From assembly GCA_052038485.1 (NCBI GenBank), contig JBQGCL010000106.1:1-64000 (forward strand): a stretch of 64,000 nt of DNA, in the 5' to 3' direction. The position numbers and the translations under genes were made by a program. The notes beneath the pieces are model-generated. The model saw only the letters and a program-made list of their open reading frames with translations, made no database searches and was not told where the DNA came from. Shown piece by piece: positions 16,372 through 25,715 of this stretch. This DNA is from JACVRW01 sp052038485 (GTDB lineage Bacteria; Actinomycetota; Thermoleophilia; Solirubrobacterales; Thermoleophilaceae). Within the stretch, counting starts at the first letter, position 1. Each line of letters starts with the position of its first letter.

Positions 16372-17438
16372 ATGGGGGATGTATTGCTGACCGGCGCGAC
16401 CGGCTTCGTCGGGCAGGAAGTGCTCGTCCGGCTGCTCGCGCGCGACGACAGGGACGTTCACGCGCTTGCGCGCGCTCCGGATGACGACGCGGCCGCGCAG
16501 CGCCTACCCGAGCACCCGCGCCTGAGCGCCTGGGCGGCCGACATCGAGCGGCCCGGGCTGGGTCTCGAGCCGGCCCGCTACGACGAGCTCGCCGAGCGGG
16601 TCTCGACGGTGATCCACTGCGCGGCCTCGGTGTCGTTCTCGCTCGGCATGGAGGAGTCGCGGCGGGTCAACGTGGCCGGCACGGGGCGCATGGTCGAGCT
16701 GGCCCAGCGCTGCGCCGAGCGCGGCGGGCTGGAGCGGCTCTCCTATGTCTCGACCGCGTACGTGGCCGGCGCCCACCGGGGCGTGTTCGACGAGGACTGC
16801 CTCGAGGTCGGGCAGCGCTTCCGCAACCCCTACGAGCGGTCCAAGTTCGAGGCCGAGCTGATGCTGCGCGAGCGCGCGGCCGGGCTGCCGCTCCAGGTCC
16901 TGCGGCCGAGCATCGTGGTCGGCGACAGCCGCACCGGCTGGACCTCGTCCTTCAACGTGCTCTACCCACCGCTGCGCGCCTTCGCGCGCGGGGCGATCCC
17001 GGCGCTCCCGGCCCGGCGCCGGTCGCCGGTCGACGTCGTCCCCGTGGACTACGTCGCCGACTCGATCGACCGGCTCGCCCGCGGCGGGCCGGAAGGGACG
17101 TTCCATCTGGTCGCGGGCCGCAACGCCACGACGGTCGGGCGGCTGATCGAGCTGGCGTCGCGCCGCTTCGGCAGGCCCGCGCCGCCGGTCTTCCCGCCGC
17201 CGCTGTACGAGCGGATCGTGCACCCGCTGCTGCGCCGGCGCCAAGGCGACGCGCTGCGCCGCATGGAGGTCTACTTCCCCTACTTCTCCATGCGCGTGCG
17301 CTTCGCGGCCCGGCGCCATCCGCCGGCGCCGCCGGTGGAGGGGTACTTCGACCGCCTGCTCGACTTCGCCGAGCGCGCCCGCTGGGGGCGGCGCAGGGTC
17401 GAGCGGCCGCCGGTGGCGGGGGTCGTACCCTTGTCTGC

Positions 17439-17442
<4 letters not shown>
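16372..17442 (+). CDS. SDR/thioester-reductase-like NAD(P)-binding protein
   Basis: A 356-residue extended short-chain dehydrogenase of the male-sterility/thioester-reductase-like group. It begins with the nucleotide-binding motif VLLTGATGFVGQEVLVRLL, shows YVSTAYVAG (catalytic Ser/Thr strand) and the Tyr-x3-Lys pair in NPYERSKFEAE, and ends with a long region that includes two proline-rich turns. Such proteins reduce acyl-thioesters or modify lipid or sugar substrates; the substrate here is unknown. The TGA overlaps the prfA GTG (GTGA), yet prfA has its own -10 box inside this gene's end, so the two may be only partly co-transcribed. Confidence 0.85.
17426..17431 (+). promoter_or_regulatory. 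-10 box (TACCCT) for prfA
   Basis: TACCCT lies inside the 3' end of the SDR gene; 7 nt later comes GTG 17439 of prfA. Fits leaderless transcription from an internal promoter. Confidence 0.55.
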
Positions 17443-18481
<1,039 letters not shown>

Positions 18482-18485
<4 letters not shown>

Positions 18486-19258
18486 CCGCGCGCGACGCGG
18501 TTGACGCCGCGGTCGACGCGCTCGCGGCGGCGGGCTGCGATACCCCTCGCCTCGATGCCGAGCTCCTGATCGCCGATGCGCTTGGCGTCGAGCGCTCCGC
18601 CCTCATCCTCGACCCCGCCCGGGCGCTGCCCCCCGCCGCCTCCCGCCTCATCGGTGAGCGCATCCGCCGTCGCGTGGCTCGCGAGCCGGTCGCTTACATA
18701 CTTGGCCATAAGGGGTTCCGCCGACTGACGCTCGCGGTTGATTCGCGCGTGTTGATCCCCCGGCCTGAAACGGAGCTGTTGGTCGACGTCGCCCTCTCGT
18801 TGCCGCCCTCCGCCCGCGTGCACGACGTCGGCACCGGGTCGGGCGCCGTGGCCCTGGCTTTGAAGGACGAGCGGCCGGACCTCCTCGTCTCGGCGTCAGA
18901 CGCCTCGCCCGATGCCGCCGCGGTCGCTGCTGCCAACGGCCTCGCCGCGGCCGTCCATCGCGGGCTGCCGCCGGGGTCGTACGACATGGTCGTGGCGAAC
19001 CTCCCGTACGTGCGGGAGGACGAATGGGCTTCGTTGCCGCCCGAGATCCGGCTCTACGAGCCGCGCGACGCCCTCGTCTCCGGCCCCGACGGGCTGGACG
19101 CGATCCGCGCGCTCATCGCCCAAGCCGCGCCCGGAACCCAGCTCGCTCTGGAGCACGCGCCGACGCAAACGGAAACAATAGAGGCCATGCTCAGCCGGCC
19201 GCGCACGCTTCCCGACCTCGCCGGCCTGCCACGCGTGACCGTCGGCCTCGCCCCCTGA
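18482..19258 (+). CDS. prmC: Peptide chain release factor N5-glutamine methyltransferase
   Basis: PrmC/HemK (258 aa) methylates the glutamine of the GGQ motif in release factors using S-adenosylmethionine. The N-terminal helical domain (about 1-75) is followed by PRPETELLVDVAL, the SAM-binding glycine loop VHDVGTGSGAVALALK, and the substrate-glutamine motif ANLPYV, a NLPY variant of the usual NPPY that still keeps the essential Asn, Pro and Tyr. Start GTG 18482 overlaps the prfA stop by 4 bp, a classic prfA-prmC pair. Codon usage is a little less GC-rich from about 18690 onward than in neighbouring genes. Confidence 0.95.
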
Positions 19259-19329
19259 CCGCGACGAACCCGACTCTTTCCACGAGCGGCTCCGCCCACG
19301 AGGTTGTCTTTTGCCCCCTATAGCGGCGT

Positions 19330-19335
19330 TAACGT
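19330..19335 (+). promoter_or_regulatory. -10 box (TAACGT) for tsaC
   Basis: TAACGT is followed by exactly 7 nt and GTG 19343. A TTGTCT at 19304-19309 could be a distant -35 (20 nt spacer). It decides in favour of GTG 19343 over the upstream TTG 19304. Confidence 0.5.
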
Positions 19336-19342
19336 CAACTTC

Positions 19343-19969
19343 GTGGCGATGACGGCGGAGGAGGTGGAGACGTTCGGGCGGTGCATCGCCGTTGGCGGTG
19401 TTGCGTTGTTTCCGGCGGACACGGTCTATGGGCTCGCTACCGAGCCTGAGTCCGCGGAGGGGGTTGCGCGGCTGTATGAGTTGAAGGGGCGTCGGCCGGA
19501 TCGGCCCGCGGCGGTCATGTTCTTTCGTCTCGAGCTTGCTCTGGCGGCGCTGCCCGAGTTGCCGGCCGCGACCCGGGCGGCCGCCGAGCGTTTGCTGCCC
19601 GGCGGCGTCACGCTCCTGCTGCCCAACCCCGACCGTCGCTTTCCGCTCGCCTGCGCAACCACGCCCGACGTGCTCGGCCTCCGGGTCCCCAGCCTCATAG
19701 GAGCCCTCGCCCCCTTGGCCGCCGTCGGTTGGCCGGTCCTGCAATCGAGCGCCAACAGATCGGGCGGGCGCGAGGCGCGCACCGTCGCCGAGGTCGACGC
19801 CAGCGTGAAGGAAGGCGTCGACCTCGTCCTCGACGCCGGCGAGCTGCCCGGCACGCCGTCGACCGTCGTCGACCTCACCGCCTACGACCGCGACGGCTCG
19901 TTCGCCGTCCTGCGCGACGGCGCCGTCCCTCGGGACCGTGTGGAGGCGGTGCTACGGTCCCCGCGATGA
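19343..19969 (+). CDS. tsaC: L-threonylcarbamoyladenylate synthase (Sua5/YrdC/TsaC)
   Basis: This enzyme (208 aa from GTG 19343) makes threonylcarbamoyl-AMP from threonine, bicarbonate and ATP, the first step to the t6A base of ANN-decoding tRNAs. Family features are FPADTVYGLA (KxR/ATP-site region), LYELKGRRPDRP with the conserved Lys-Arg, LLPGGVTLLLP, LGLRVPS, and LQSSANRSGG. It is the short YrdC-only form without the Sua5 C-terminal domain. The first ~75 codons use noticeably more A/T-ending codons than neighbouring genes. Its stop overlaps the glyA ATG (ATGA). Confidence 0.92.
   Translation: MAMTAEEVETFGRCIAVGGVALFPADTVYGLATEPESAEGVARLYELKGRRPDRPAAVMFFRLELALAALPELPAATRAAAERLLPGGVTLLLPNPDRRFPLACATTPDVLGLRVPSLIGALAPLAAVGWPVLQSSANRSGGREARTVAEVDASVKEGVDLVLDAGELPGTPSTVVDLTAYDRDGSFAVLRDGAVPRDRVEAVLRSPR
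19953..19958 (+). promoter_or_regulatory. -10 box (TACGGT) for glyA
   Basis: TACGGT inside the end of tsaC is followed by 7 nt and ATG 19966 of glyA, so glyA can be transcribed leaderless on its own despite the ATGA overlap. Confidence 0.55.
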
Positions 19970-21249
19970 GCGAGCTCACCCCCGACTACTTCACGAAGCC
20001 CCTCGCCGACGTCGATCCCGACATCGCCGACGTGCTCGCCAACGAGGCGAACCGCCAGGAGACGACGCTCGAGATGATCGCCTCCGAGAACTTCGTCCCG
20101 CAGGCGATCCTCGACACCGGCGGGTCCGTGCTCACCAACAAGTACGCCGAGGGCTATCCCGGCAAGCGCTACTACGGGGGCTGCGAGTTCGTCGACGTCG
20201 CCGAGCAGCTCGCCATCGACCGCGCCAAGGAGCTGTTCGGCGCGGACCACGTGAACGTCCAGCCGCACTCCGGCGCCCAGGCCAACTCGGCCGTCTACAT
20301 GGCGCTGCTCGAGCCCGGCGACCGCATCCTCGGCATGCGGCTCGACCACGGCGGTCACCTCTCGCACGGAATGAAGATCAACTTCTCCGGGCTCTACTTC
20401 GACATCGTCTCCTACGGCGTCCGCGAGGAGGACTCGCGGCTCGACATGGACGAGCTCCAGCAGATCGCCGAGGACTCGAAGCCGAAGCTGATCATCGCTG
20501 GCTGGTCGGCCTATCCGCGTCAGCTCGACTTCCAGCGCTTCCGCGAGATCGCGGACTCGGTCGGCGCCCTGCTGATGGCCGACATGGCCCACTTCGCCGG
20601 CCTCGTCGCCGCCGAGCAGCACCCCAGCCCGGTGCCGTACTGCGACATCGTCACCACGACCACCCACAAGACGCTGGGCGGTCCGCGCGGCGGCATGATC
20701 ATGTGCCGCGAGGAGTTCGCCAAGAAGATCAACTCACGCGTGTTCCCCGGTCACCAGGGCGGTCCGCTGATGCACGCGATCGCCGGCAAGGCGGTCGCCA
20801 TGAAGATCGCCCAGTCGGACCTGTTCCGCGAGCGCCAGGCGCGCACGCGTGAGGGCGCCGCGATCGTGGCCGAGGAGATGGTCTCCGCCGGGGTCAACGT
20901 GCTCACCGGCGGCACCGACGTCCACCTCGTGCTCGCCGACCTGCGCGACTCGGAGCTCGACGGCCAGCAGGCCGAGGATCGCCTGCACGAGATCGGCATC
21001 ACGGTCAACCGCAACGCGGTGCCCTTCGACCCGCGCCCGCCCGCGGTCTCGTCCGGCCTGCGGATCGGCACGCCGGCGCTCGCTACGCGCGGCTTCCAGG
21101 CCGACGACTTCCGCGAGGTCGGCAAGACCATCGGCGAGGCGCTCACCGGCGACTTCTCCGACGAGAAGCGCGCCGAGCTGACGCAGCGCACGCGCGCGCT
21201 CGCGGAGCGCTACCCGCTCTACCCCCAGCTGGCGCCAGCGGCGGTCTAG
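19966..21249 (+). CDS. glyA: Serine hydroxymethyltransferase
   Basis: GlyA (427 aa) interconverts serine and glycine with tetrahydrofolate, the main source of one-carbon units. The PLP lysine is Lys235 in TTTTHKTLGGPRGG. Other signatures are ETTLEMIASENFVP, TNKYAEGYPGKRYYGG and VNVQPHSGAQAN near the N-terminus, and SSGLRIGTPALATRGF near the C-terminus. Length and start are canonical. The gene overlaps tsaC by 4 bp, and a TACGGT box sits 7 nt before the ATG. Confidence 0.98.
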   Translation: MSELTPDYFTKPLADVDPDIADVLANEANRQETTLEMIASENFVPQAILDTGGSVLTNKYAEGYPGKRYYGGCEFVDVAEQLAIDRAKELFGADHVNVQPHSGAQANSAVYMALLEPGDRILGMRLDHGGHLSHGMKINFSGLYFDIVSYGVREEDSRLDMDELQQIAEDSKPKLIIAGWSAYPRQLDFQRFREIADSVGALLMADMAHFAGLVAAEQHPSPVPYCDIVTTTTHKTLGGPRGGMIMCREEFAKKINSRVFPGHQGGPLMHAIAGKAVAMKIAQSDLFRERQARTREGAAIVAEEMVSAGVNVLTGGTDVHLVLADLRDSELDGQQAEDRLHEIGITVNRNAVPFDPRPPAVSSGLRIGTPALATRGFQADDFREVGKTIGEALTGDFSDEKRAELTQRTRALAERYPLYPQLAPAAV

Positions 21250-21275
21250 TAACCGGATCCACGTAGAGCGGGGGG

Positions 21276-21281
21276 TACCCT
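21276..21281 (+). promoter_or_regulatory. -10 box (TACCCT) for the WecA/MraY-like gene
   Basis: TACCCT, 7 nt, ATG 21289: same geometry as prfA, glyA and the DUF1385 gene. Confidence 0.55.
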
Positions 21282-21288
21282 GCTCGGC

Positions 21289-22503
21289 ATGGACGAGCTC
21301 GATGCCCTCTGGGCGTTCCTCGTCGCGGCCGTTATCGCCTTCGCGGCGACCCCGCCCACCGCCCGCTTCGCCCGCCGCATGGGCGTGGTGCACTTCCCGC
21401 GCGAGCGCGACATCCACGACCACCCGGTTCCACTGCTGGGCGGGATCGCGATCCTGGTCGCCGCCGCCACCTCCGCCCTGATCTTCCTGCCCGCCAACCA
21501 GGAGACGCGCGGCATCGTCGCCGGCGCGATCGCGATAACGCTGGTCGGGGCGATCGACGACGCCAAGCCCGGCGGGCTGCACCCGCTCGTCAAGCTGATC
21601 GGCCAGTTCGCCGCGGCCTCGATCCCGGTCTGGTGCGACGTGCGCGTGGAGAACGTGACGCTTCCGTTCGTCGACCCGCTCGAGCTCGGCAATTGGGGCT
21701 ACCCGCTGACGCTGGTCGGGATCGTCGCCGTCATGAACGTCGTCAACTTCACCGACGGCGCCGACGGGCTCGCCGCCGGCGTCTGCACGATCGCGGCCGC
21801 GACGTTCGCCGTGATTGCCCTGTCGCTCGACCGCGACGCCGCCGGGGTGCTCGCGGCGCTGACCGCGGGGGCGGCGATCGGGTTCCTCTGGCACAACTTC
21901 CACCCGGCCTCGATCTTCATGGGCGACGCCGGGTCGAACCTGCTCGGGCTGTTGCTCGCCTGCGTCGCCATCCAGGGGGTCCTGAAGACCGCCGCGGTCG
22001 TCGCGCTGTTCTTCCCGCTGCTGATCCTTGCGGTGCCCGCGCTCGACGCGACCTTCGTGGTGGCCAAGCGGATCAAGTACGGGCGGCCCGTCTACTCGGC
22101 CGACCGATGGCACTTCCACCACCGCTTCGTGAACATCGGCTTCTCGCAGCGCCGCACGGTGCTCTACCTGTACGGGTGGACGCTGTCCCTGGCCGCGCTG
22201 GCGCTGGCGATGCGCTTCGTGCCCTACTCGGACGACGACGGCACGCTGCACGTCGGCTGGACGCTCGTGATCCTCGGCTTCGCACTGATCGCTGTCGCCG
22301 CGAGCGTCTACCTCGTGATCGTGCTCGAGATCCTCAAGTTCCGCCGCTTCCGCGAGCGCGAGCTGCGTCGCCAGGTCGAGACCGGCGAGATCCCGTCGCT
22401 GAGCGAGTCCGAGATCGAGGGCGAGATCGAGCGCGAGGTGGAGACCGGCGAGTTCCGCGCGGTGCGGCCGCCGGAGACGGACGAGTTCGAGGCCGTCACC
22501 TGA
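21289..22503 (+). CDS. Undecaprenyl-phosphate N-acetylhexosamine-1-phosphate transferase (WecA/TagO/MraY family)
   Basis: A 404-residue polyprenyl-phosphate sugar-1-phosphate transferase with about 10-11 membrane helices. Catalytic motifs are all present: HPVPLLGGIA, the aspartate pair in GAIDDAK, NVVNFTDGADGLAAG with the second magnesium-binding aspartates, FHPASIFMGDAGSNLLG, and the cytoplasmic histidine loop WHFHHRFVNIG. It would start a lipid-linked glycan such as teichoic-acid linkage, arabinogalactan-type linker or exopolysaccharide; MraY itself is less likely because no mur genes are near. The C-terminal cytoplasmic tail (about 355-404) is unusually acidic and contains two ETGEI/ETGEF repeats. 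The ASCH gene follows 1 bp after the stop. Confidence 0.9.
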   Translation: MDELDALWAFLVAAVIAFAATPPTARFARRMGVVHFPRERDIHDHPVPLLGGIAILVAAATSALIFLPANQETRGIVAGAIAITLVGAIDDAKPGGLHPLVKLIGQFAAASIPVWCDVRVENVTLPFVDPLELGNWGYPLTLVGIVAVMNVVNFTDGADGLAAGVCTIAAATFAVIALSLDRDAAGVLAALTAGAAIGFLWHNFHPASIFMGDAGSNLLGLLLACVAIQGVLKTAAVVALFFPLLILAVPALDATFVVAKRIKYGRPVYSADRWHFHHRFVNIGFSQRRTVLYLYGWTLSLAALALAMRFVPYSDDDGTLHVGWTLVILGFALIAVAASVYLVIVLEILKFRRFRERELRRQVETGEIPSLSESEIEGEIEREVETGEFRAVRPPETDEFEAVT

Positions 22504-22504
22504 C

Positions 22505-23086
22505 GTGCTGTTTCGCCGCCGCTCGCTCGACGGCATCAGGGCGGGGGAGATCACGTTGGCCTTCCGGCGCTGGGATCGGCCTCGCGCGCGGGCGGGCGGC
22601 CGGCAGCGCACGATCGTCGGCGAGCTGGCGATCGACTCCGTCGAGCCCGTCGCGCGCCGCTCGATCACGGCCGCGGACGCGCGCCGCGCCGGCCACTCGT
22701 CGCTGAAGGAGCTGCTCGGCGAGCTCGACGCGCGCGGCGACGCTCAGATCTGGCGGATCGAGCTGCACTGGGCGGGCGAGGACCCGCGGCGCGAGTTGCG
22801 CGAGCGCGCCGAACTCTTGTCCGGCGAGGCCGAGCAGCTGCGAGCGCGGCTGCGGCGGCTCGACGACGCCAGCCGGCACGGAGCGTGGACGCGGCGGACC
22901 CTCGACCTGATCGCCGCCAACCCAGAGGTGCGGGCCGAGGACCTGGCCGCCTCGGTCGGCCGGGAGAAGCTGCCCTTCAAGCGCGACGTGCGCAAGCTCA
23001 AGGAGCTGGGGCTGACCGAGAGCCTGCTGGTGGGGTACCGGCTGTCGCCGCGGGGACGGGCGCTGCTGGAGCACCTCGCCCGCTGA
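22505..23086 (+). CDS. ASCH-like domain protein with C-terminal winged helix
   Basis: A 193-residue protein. The N-terminal ~60 residues (start GTG, LFRRRSLDGIRAGEITLAFR, then GELAIDSVEPV) fit the ASCH/PUA-like fold, a small RNA- or nucleotide-binding barrel. Residues about 95-120 form a charged coiled segment, and 125-193 look like a winged helix (DLIAANPEVRAEDLAASVGR, then VRKLKELGLTESLLVGYRLSPRG). The combination suggests a nucleic-acid-binding regulator, but no target is evident. It starts 1 bp after the WecA-like gene and so is probably co-transcribed. Its last 89 bp overlap the 3' end of the convergent membrane-protein gene. Confidence 0.68.
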   Translation: MLFRRRSLDGIRAGEITLAFRRWDRPRARAGGRQRTIVGELAIDSVEPVARRSITAADARRAGHSSLKELLGELDARGDAQIWRIELHWAGEDPRRELRERAELLSGEAEQLRARLRRLDDASRHGAWTRRTLDLIAANPEVRAEDLAASVGREKLPFKRDVRKLKELGLTESLLVGYRLSPRGRALLEHLAR

Positions 23087-24656
23087 GGCGCGCCGCCGCG
23101 AGCGCGACGACTCCCGCGACGGCCCCGATCAGCGCCAGCTTGTCGATCGGCTGCATCCCGTACGGGTGCGGCAGCTTGCCGAGGCCGAGCGCGACGGTCT
23201 CCTCCGCGGCGCCGTCGATGCCGAACGCGTGCGGGCCGAACGCGGCGAACAGCGCCCAGGCGGCCACGGCGGCCAGCCCCGCGCCGAGCTGGCGGTTCGA
23301 CGGCCGGGGGACGGCCCGCAGCGCGATGACCAGCGCCAGGCCGAGCAGCACGAGTGCCGGCAGCCACGCGAGCCACGGGGTGTCGACCCCGATCACCGTG
23401 AACGCGGTGGCCTGAAGGTCGCCGTCACCGAGCCGCTGCACCCAGATCCCGGCCTCGGGTTCGCTGCCGACCGCGGGCCCGGTCATCGTCGGGATGACCA
23501 TCGCCGCAACCGACGCGCCGGCCAGCGCCACGGTGGGGCCCGGGAAGCGCGCGAAGGCCGACGCGATGCCGAGGCCGAGGAACGGGAGCGACAGGATCAG
23601 GAACCGCGGCCCGGGCGTCTCGCCGCCGTACGGCAGGTAGTAGCCGGCGTTGTAGGTGAACAGGACGAGCGCGACCGCGCCGCATGCGAGCGCCTCCGCA
23701 CGCCAGCCGCGCCGCCAGACGAGCACGAGGCCGACGGCGGCCATGACCAGCACGGGGGCGAGCGTGAGCAGGCCGCGCGAGGTGAGCAGCAGCTGGATGG
23801 CGGCGCTCGGATCGGGCATCTGGATGCCGAAGAAGCCCTGCTGGTGCTCCTGGATGCCCGAGTAGGCGAGCTTCGTGAACGAGTCGAAGGCCCACTTGTT
23901 GTAGAGCGCGAGCGGGACGCTGCCGACGAAGGCGCCGAGCGCGAAGGGCCAGAACCGGTCGAGCGCGCCGCGCGGGTTGGGGGCGCCCGCCAGCGCGTAG
24001 GCGGCCAGCACGACCCCGACCAGCGCCGCCGGGTACTCGGTCATGAAGGCGAACCCGGCCAGCAGGCCGGCGGCGCCCAGCGCCCAGCGCCGCGGTCCGC
24101 CCGGCCGCAGCCGCTCGCTGAACAGGACCGTGAACGAGCCGAAAACCAGCGCGGTGGCGAGGACGTGGGCGAACAGCAGCGTTGCGAACGGCAGCAGCAG
24201 CGTCCCCAAGCCGACCGTGACCGCGGCAGCGGCGCCCAGCCCTGGCTCGATGCGCTCGGCGACCGAGCGCACGAGCAGCAGCAGGACGAAGGCCGGTAAG
24301 GCTGCCGCCCAGAGCCCCAGCAGCCAGACCGCCCGGTCGGTGGCATACGGCCCGACCTGCACCGGGTCGCCGCCGGCCAGCCCGACCAGCTTGAGGCCTA
24401 CATAGGCCGGTTGCGACAGATACGCCAGCCCCGGAGCCTTGTTGGAGTACCAGTGCCCGTCGAACCCGACCCGGTCCCCGGTCGGGGCGTTGTCCAGGTA
24501 GTCGTCGATGATCGGCGTGCCGTCGAAGAACGCCTGGACGAGCGCGTAGTGAGAGGTCGCGTTCCAGTTCAGAGGCTGGATCGCGGCCGCGTAGACCAGC
24601 GCTACGGCAACCAGGGCCAGCAGGCCGGTGCGCCGTGAGGGCGATCGGTAGTCCAA
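22998..24656 (-). CDS. Polytopic membrane protein, GT-C glycosyltransferase-like
   Basis: A 552-residue membrane protein with about 12 hydrophobic helices. The first luminal loop after helix 1 holds Asp residues near PIIDDYLDNAPTGDR and HWYSNKAPGLAYLSQP, the pattern of GT-C (PMT/ArnT-like) enzymes that use polyprenyl-linked sugars; catalytic assignment is tentative. The start is TTG 24656, supported by TACGGT 6 nt upstream. The C-terminal Ala/Pro-rich tail runs 89 bp into the convergent ASCH gene on the other strand, an unusually long tail-to-tail overlap. Close to the WecA-like gene, it may serve glycan assembly, by inference from position. Confidence 0.7.
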   Translation of the reverse strand: MDYRSPSRRTGLLALVAVALVYAAAIQPLNWNATSHYALVQAFFDGTPIIDDYLDNAPTGDRVGFDGHWYSNKAPGLAYLSQPAYVGLKLVGLAGGDPVQVGPYATDRAVWLLGLWAAALPAFVLLLLVRSVAERIEPGLGAAAAVTVGLGTLLLPFATLLFAHVLATALVFGSFTVLFSERLRPGGPRRWALGAAGLLAGFAFMTEYPAALVGVVLAAYALAGAPNPRGALDRFWPFALGAFVGSVPLALYNKWAFDSFTKLAYSGIQEHQQGFFGIQMPDPSAAIQLLLTSRGLLTLAPVLVMAAVGLVLVWRRGWRAEALACGAVALVLFTYNAGYYLPYGGETPGPRFLILSLPFLGLGIASAFARFPGPTVALAGASVAAMVIPTMTGPAVGSEPEAGIWVQRLGDGDLQATAFTVIGVDTPWLAWLPALVLLGLALVIALRAVPRPSNRQLGAGLAAVAAWALFAAFGPHAFGIDGAAEETVALGLGKLPHPYGMQPIDKLALIGAVAGVVALAAARLSGRGAPAAPVPAATAGTPPAGSRSAPAP

Positions 24657-24662
24657 TCCATG

Positions 24663-24668
24663 ACCGTA
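24663..24668 (-). promoter_or_regulatory. -10 box (TACGGT) for the GT-C-like gene
   Basis: Read leftward, TACGGT is followed by 6 nt and TTG 24656, in the leaderless geometry seen elsewhere here. Confidence 0.45.
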
Positions 24669-24695
24669 GTCGAGCTTTTCGAGCCCCGCAAACGG

Positions 24696-25685
24696 CTAGA
24701 AGAGGCTCGTTTGCTCCGGTGGGGGCGCCGCCATCTCGGGAGCGTCTGCGCGGCGCACGCTCATCTCCCGTCGCCCCGCACGCACGAGGCGCGACAGCCG
24801 CTCGCGCTCGGCCTGCGGCGCGTAGGCGCCGCGGGCGTAGAGCGCCTCGTAGCGCGGCACCAGGTCGGGCCGGTAGGAGCGCAGCCAGTCCATGAAGATC
24901 TCGCGCACCTCGCCGCGCAGGTGCAGGCAGATGCCGCCGATCGAGACCGCGCCGGCCTCGCCGCACAGCTCGAGGATCTCCTCGACCTGCCCCGGCGAGT
25001 CGTTGATGCCGGGCATCAGCGGGGCGATCAGGACACCGGTCGGGATGCCCGCCCGGTTGAGCTCGGCGACGGCCTCGATGCGCTTGCGCGGATGCGGGGT
25101 GTGCGGCTCGGAGGCGCGCCAGGCCTTCTCGTCGAGCGTGGGAATCGACAGGTTCGCGGCGAAGCTGGGGATCTGCTTGAACAGCTCGATGTCGCGCAGC
25201 AGCAAGGGCGACTTGGTCAGCACCGAGCTTGGCGTGCGCGAATCGCGCATGGCCTCCCACACCCCGGGCAGCAGCTCGTATTTCTTCTCGACCCACTGAT
25301 ACGGATCCGTGTTCGTCCCAAGCGCGACGTGCTCCCGCTTCCAGGACGGCCGCATCAACTCCGCCCGGGCCACCTCGGGCGTGTTGACCTTGACGACGAT
25401 CTCCCGCTCGAAGTCCCGGCCTGCGTCGAAGTCGAGATAGGTATGCGTCGGGCGGGCGAAACAGTAGGCGCAAGCATGGGTGCATCCGCGGTACGGATTG
25501 ATCGTCCACCCGAACGGCATCCGCGATGCCTTGGGCACCTTGTTCAGCACCGACTTGGCCTGGACCTCGTAGAAGCGGACGTCCAGGGCCTCGGGGGCGT
25601 CGAAGGTGCGCACGGCGGCCGGCTCGCGGTAGCCCGGCAGGGCTCGGGACGCCTCGCTCTCGACCTTCAGGTTGTCCCAGCGCAC
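24696..25685 (-). CDS. Rv2578c-type radical SAM protein (spore photoproduct lyase-like)
   Basis: A 329-residue radical SAM protein of the Rv2578c group, related to spore photoproduct lyase-like enzymes. The 4Fe-4S cysteines are in RGCTHACAYCFARPTH, a C-x3-C-x2-C motif, preceded by SVLNKVPKASRMPFGWTINP, which is very typical of the group. The GTDPYQWVEKKYELLPGV segment supports SAM binding. The reaction is not known. GTG 25685 is chosen because homologues begin near RWD and because a TTGACC-N17-AACATA promoter leads into it with 5 nt; GTG 25703 is possible. A LexA-type box covers the -10 region, indicating DNA-damage control. FluC/CrcB and YjbQ lie upstream on the same strand. Confidence 0.9.
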   Translation of the reverse strand: MRWDNLKVESEASRALPGYREPAAVRTFDAPEALDVRFYEVQAKSVLNKVPKASRMPFGWTINPYRGCTHACAYCFARPTHTYLDFDAGRDFEREIVVKVNTPEVARAELMRPSWKREHVALGTNTDPYQWVEKKYELLPGVWEAMRDSRTPSSVLTKSPLLLRDIELFKQIPSFAANLSIPTLDEKAWRASEPHTPHPRKRIEAVAELNRAGIPTGVLIAPLMPGINDSPGQVEEILELCGEAGAVSIGGICLHLRGEVREIFMDWLRSYRPDLVPRYEALYARGAYAPQAERERLSRLVRAGRREMSVRRADAPEMAAPPPEQTSLF

Positions 25686-25698
25686 GAACGTATGTTCG
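25685..25698. promoter_or_regulatory. LexA/SOS-type box
   Basis: CGAACGTATGTTCG has perfect CGAAC/GTTCG arms around four bases, matching the CGAAC-N4-GTTCG SOS box of Gram-positive bacteria and mycobacteria. It overlaps the -10 region and first base of the radical SAM gene's start, an ideal repressor position. Confidence 0.75.
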
Positions 25699-25715
25699 CA
25701 CACCGAGGAGACGGG

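Noticed and set aside
20734..22668. 644-codon minus-strand frame over glyA and the WecA-like gene
   Set aside because: Shadow of the real + strand genes; composition dominated by Arg, Asp, Gly and Val, with no recognisable motif.
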